From contig NZ_CP023671.1 in the NCBI RefSeq assembly GCF_003606265.1, forward strand, positions 744,001 through 808,000: DNA of 64,000 nucleotides, given 5' to 3'. This document shows positions 62,977 to 64,000 of this stretch, piece by piece (the first letter of the stretch is position 1; each line of letters starts with the position of its first letter). The notes under the pieces are model-generated. The model worked only from the letters and a program-made list of their open reading frames with translations. It did not search any database and was not told the origin of the DNA. A program made the position numbers and the translations under genes. The stretch comes from Clostridium septicum. GTDB lineage: Bacteria; Bacillota; Clostridia; Clostridiales; Clostridiaceae.

Positions 62977-64000
62977 TTATAATTTAAATACATCTATTCT
63001 ATTTTTGACATTTTCCGCTGTATATTGTAATTCTTCAGCACTTTTATTAACTGACGTAAATGTTGCTGATTGCTCTGTTACAGAAGCATTAACTTCTTCT
63101 GTTATAGCTGCTATTTGCTGAGCAGAAGTTGCTACTTCTGAAATTGCACCTAATACTTTTTCTTTTCTACCATTTACCACTTTTACATCATTGCTTATTT
63201 CAGTTGTAGTATTAACCATTCTATTTAAAACATCTTGCATTTTATTGAAAGCTTCTTCCATTAACTCAAAGTTATGCTTTTCTTCATTACTAATTTTTTC
63301 AGTGCTATCTAAAGTATTTCTTGTATTTCTTACTAGTAAATTAATGCTATCTATAATTGATTTAATATTATCAGTAGCTTTTTGTGTTTCATTTGACAAT
63401 CCTCTTATTTCATCTGACACAACTGCAAACCCACGACCTGCTTCTCCTGCTCTCGCTGCTTCAATTGCTGCATTTAATGATAAAAGATTTGTTTGTTCTG
63501 CAATATTACTAATAATATCTAAAAAATTAGCTATATTTCTTATTCCTTTAAATAGTTCTTCCATAGTATCTTTTAAATCATTAAAACTTTCTACTGATTC
63601 CTTTTTAGAAGTCATTAATGTATTTACTCTTTCGTTACTTTCATTAAGAGAATTCATAACCTCTCTATTTTGCTCAACCATTATATTATTATTCTTATCA
63701 AGACTATTTATAGATTCTTCTAAATCCTTAGTTTGCTCTTCAGATTCTTGAGCTTGTTGTGCAGCTTCATATGTTCTTTCTGATATACCATTCATAGCCT
63801 GCATTATTTCATAATTAGATGCTGAAACTTCTTCATTTATTGCTGATAAGTTTTGTGACTGATCATTAACTGTGTTTATAGAACCATTTATATCCCTTAA
63901 AATATTTCCTAAACTTTCTACAGTCTTATTAATTTGATTGGATAATTCTTCAATTTCATCTTTTGTATTAATATCTGTAATTCTAATACTTAAATCACCT
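62977..64000 (-). CDS. Methyl-accepting chemotaxis protein, C-terminal part
   Basis: The open frame continues past the internal ATG at 63804 to the window edge, so the true gene starts outside. The visible ~341 residues begin in a HAMP domain ([20 protein letters not shown]) and continue into the signalling coiled coil. The kinase-contact tip is [38 protein letters not shown]. The C-terminus ([10 protein letters not shown]) lacks a CheR-tethering pentapeptide. The ligand domain is not visible. Confidence 0.93.
   Translation of the reverse strand, partial: GDLSIRITDINTKDEIEELSNQINKTVESLGNILRDINGSINTVNDQSQNLSAINEEVSASNYEIMQAMNGISERTYEAAQQAQESEEQTKDLEESINSLDKNNNIMVEQNREVMNSLNESNERVNTLMTSKKESVESFNDLKDTMEELFKGIRNIANFLDIISNIAEQTNLLSLNAAIEAARAGEAGRGFAVVSDEIRGLSNETQKATDNIKSIIDSINLLVRNTRNTLDSTEKISNEEKHNFELMEEAFNKMQDVLNRMVNTTTEISNDVKVVNGRKEKVLGAISEVATSAQQIAAITEEVNASVTEQSATFTSVNKSAEELQYTAENVKNRIDVFKL

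Noticed and set aside
63191..63751. 186-codon plus-strand open frame opposite the chemotaxis receptor
   Set aside because: It is a shadow of the highly conserved MCP signalling domain.

Overview
The window is a low-GC, densely coded stretch of a Firmicute chromosome, most likely Clostridium sensu stricto. Supporting signs are AT-rich intergenic DNA, strong GGAGG-type ribosome binding sites (several with TTG starts), clostridial families (DUF5685, DUF4046 and DUF3785-like proteins), an Mg2+ M-box riboswitch, an LPxTG-anchored GH84 glycosidase and no respiratory genes. Species cannot be fixed from the sequence alone. I saw no rRNA, tRNA, CRISPR array or prophage. The only mobile element is a decayed IS256-family transposase at 3307-4142. 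Nearly all genes are on the minus strand; the exceptions are a MATE transporter, a gamma carbonic anhydrase, a DUF5685 protein and a NadB-like flavoprotein.

Layout, 1-16.5 kb: the start of an ATP-cone protein; a DbpA-type RNA helicase; a DedA protein; a lipoprotein cyclophilin; the dead transposase; small hypothetical genes; a MerR regulator divergent from a MATE exporter; a GDPD; an M-box leader that feeds a 35-aa ORF and a membrane-free P-type ATPase actuator-domain protein; a SUV3-like helicase; a Cam-type gamma carbonic anhydrase; a cyclase-family hydrolase; a patatin-like phospholipase; a DUF975 protein; a rhodanese; and a flotillin.

16.7-38 kb is transport-rich: a three-gene ABC-2 exporter; a nucleoside-type BMP/ABC importer (four genes); a sugar ABC importer (two permeases plus lipoprotein, no ATPase) next to its own LacI-type regulator; and a complete ribose operon rbsK-D-A-C-B-R behind tandem operators. 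38-44.7 kb holds a MarR regulator with a small partner gene, a DUF4046 repeat protein, a two-component system and the pseudouridine synthase RluF. 44.9-50.4 kb is one 1820-aa sortase-anchored hyaluronidase/O-GlcNAcase-like protein. 50.9-55.5 kb is a Bce-type antimicrobial-peptide resistance module (ABC transporter plus two-component system) with an apparent BceR box. 55.6-60.3 kb is sbcC/sbcD. The window ends with a NadB-like flavoprotein, PduL and the 3' part of a chemotaxis receptor.

The most unusual locus is 8092-9178: an intact Mg2+-sensing riboswitch and terminator control not a full MgtA-type pump but an open reading frame made only of the cytosolic N-terminal and actuator parts of a P-type ATPase, with every membrane segment removed in frame and the TGE motif changed to TGR. 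Other points for follow-up are a diverged repeat upstream of both the ribose operon and the hyaluronidase gene, a T-box-like attenuator relic, a small membrane peptide put out of frame by an A7 tract, and matching palindromes at both ends of the sugar-importer operon.
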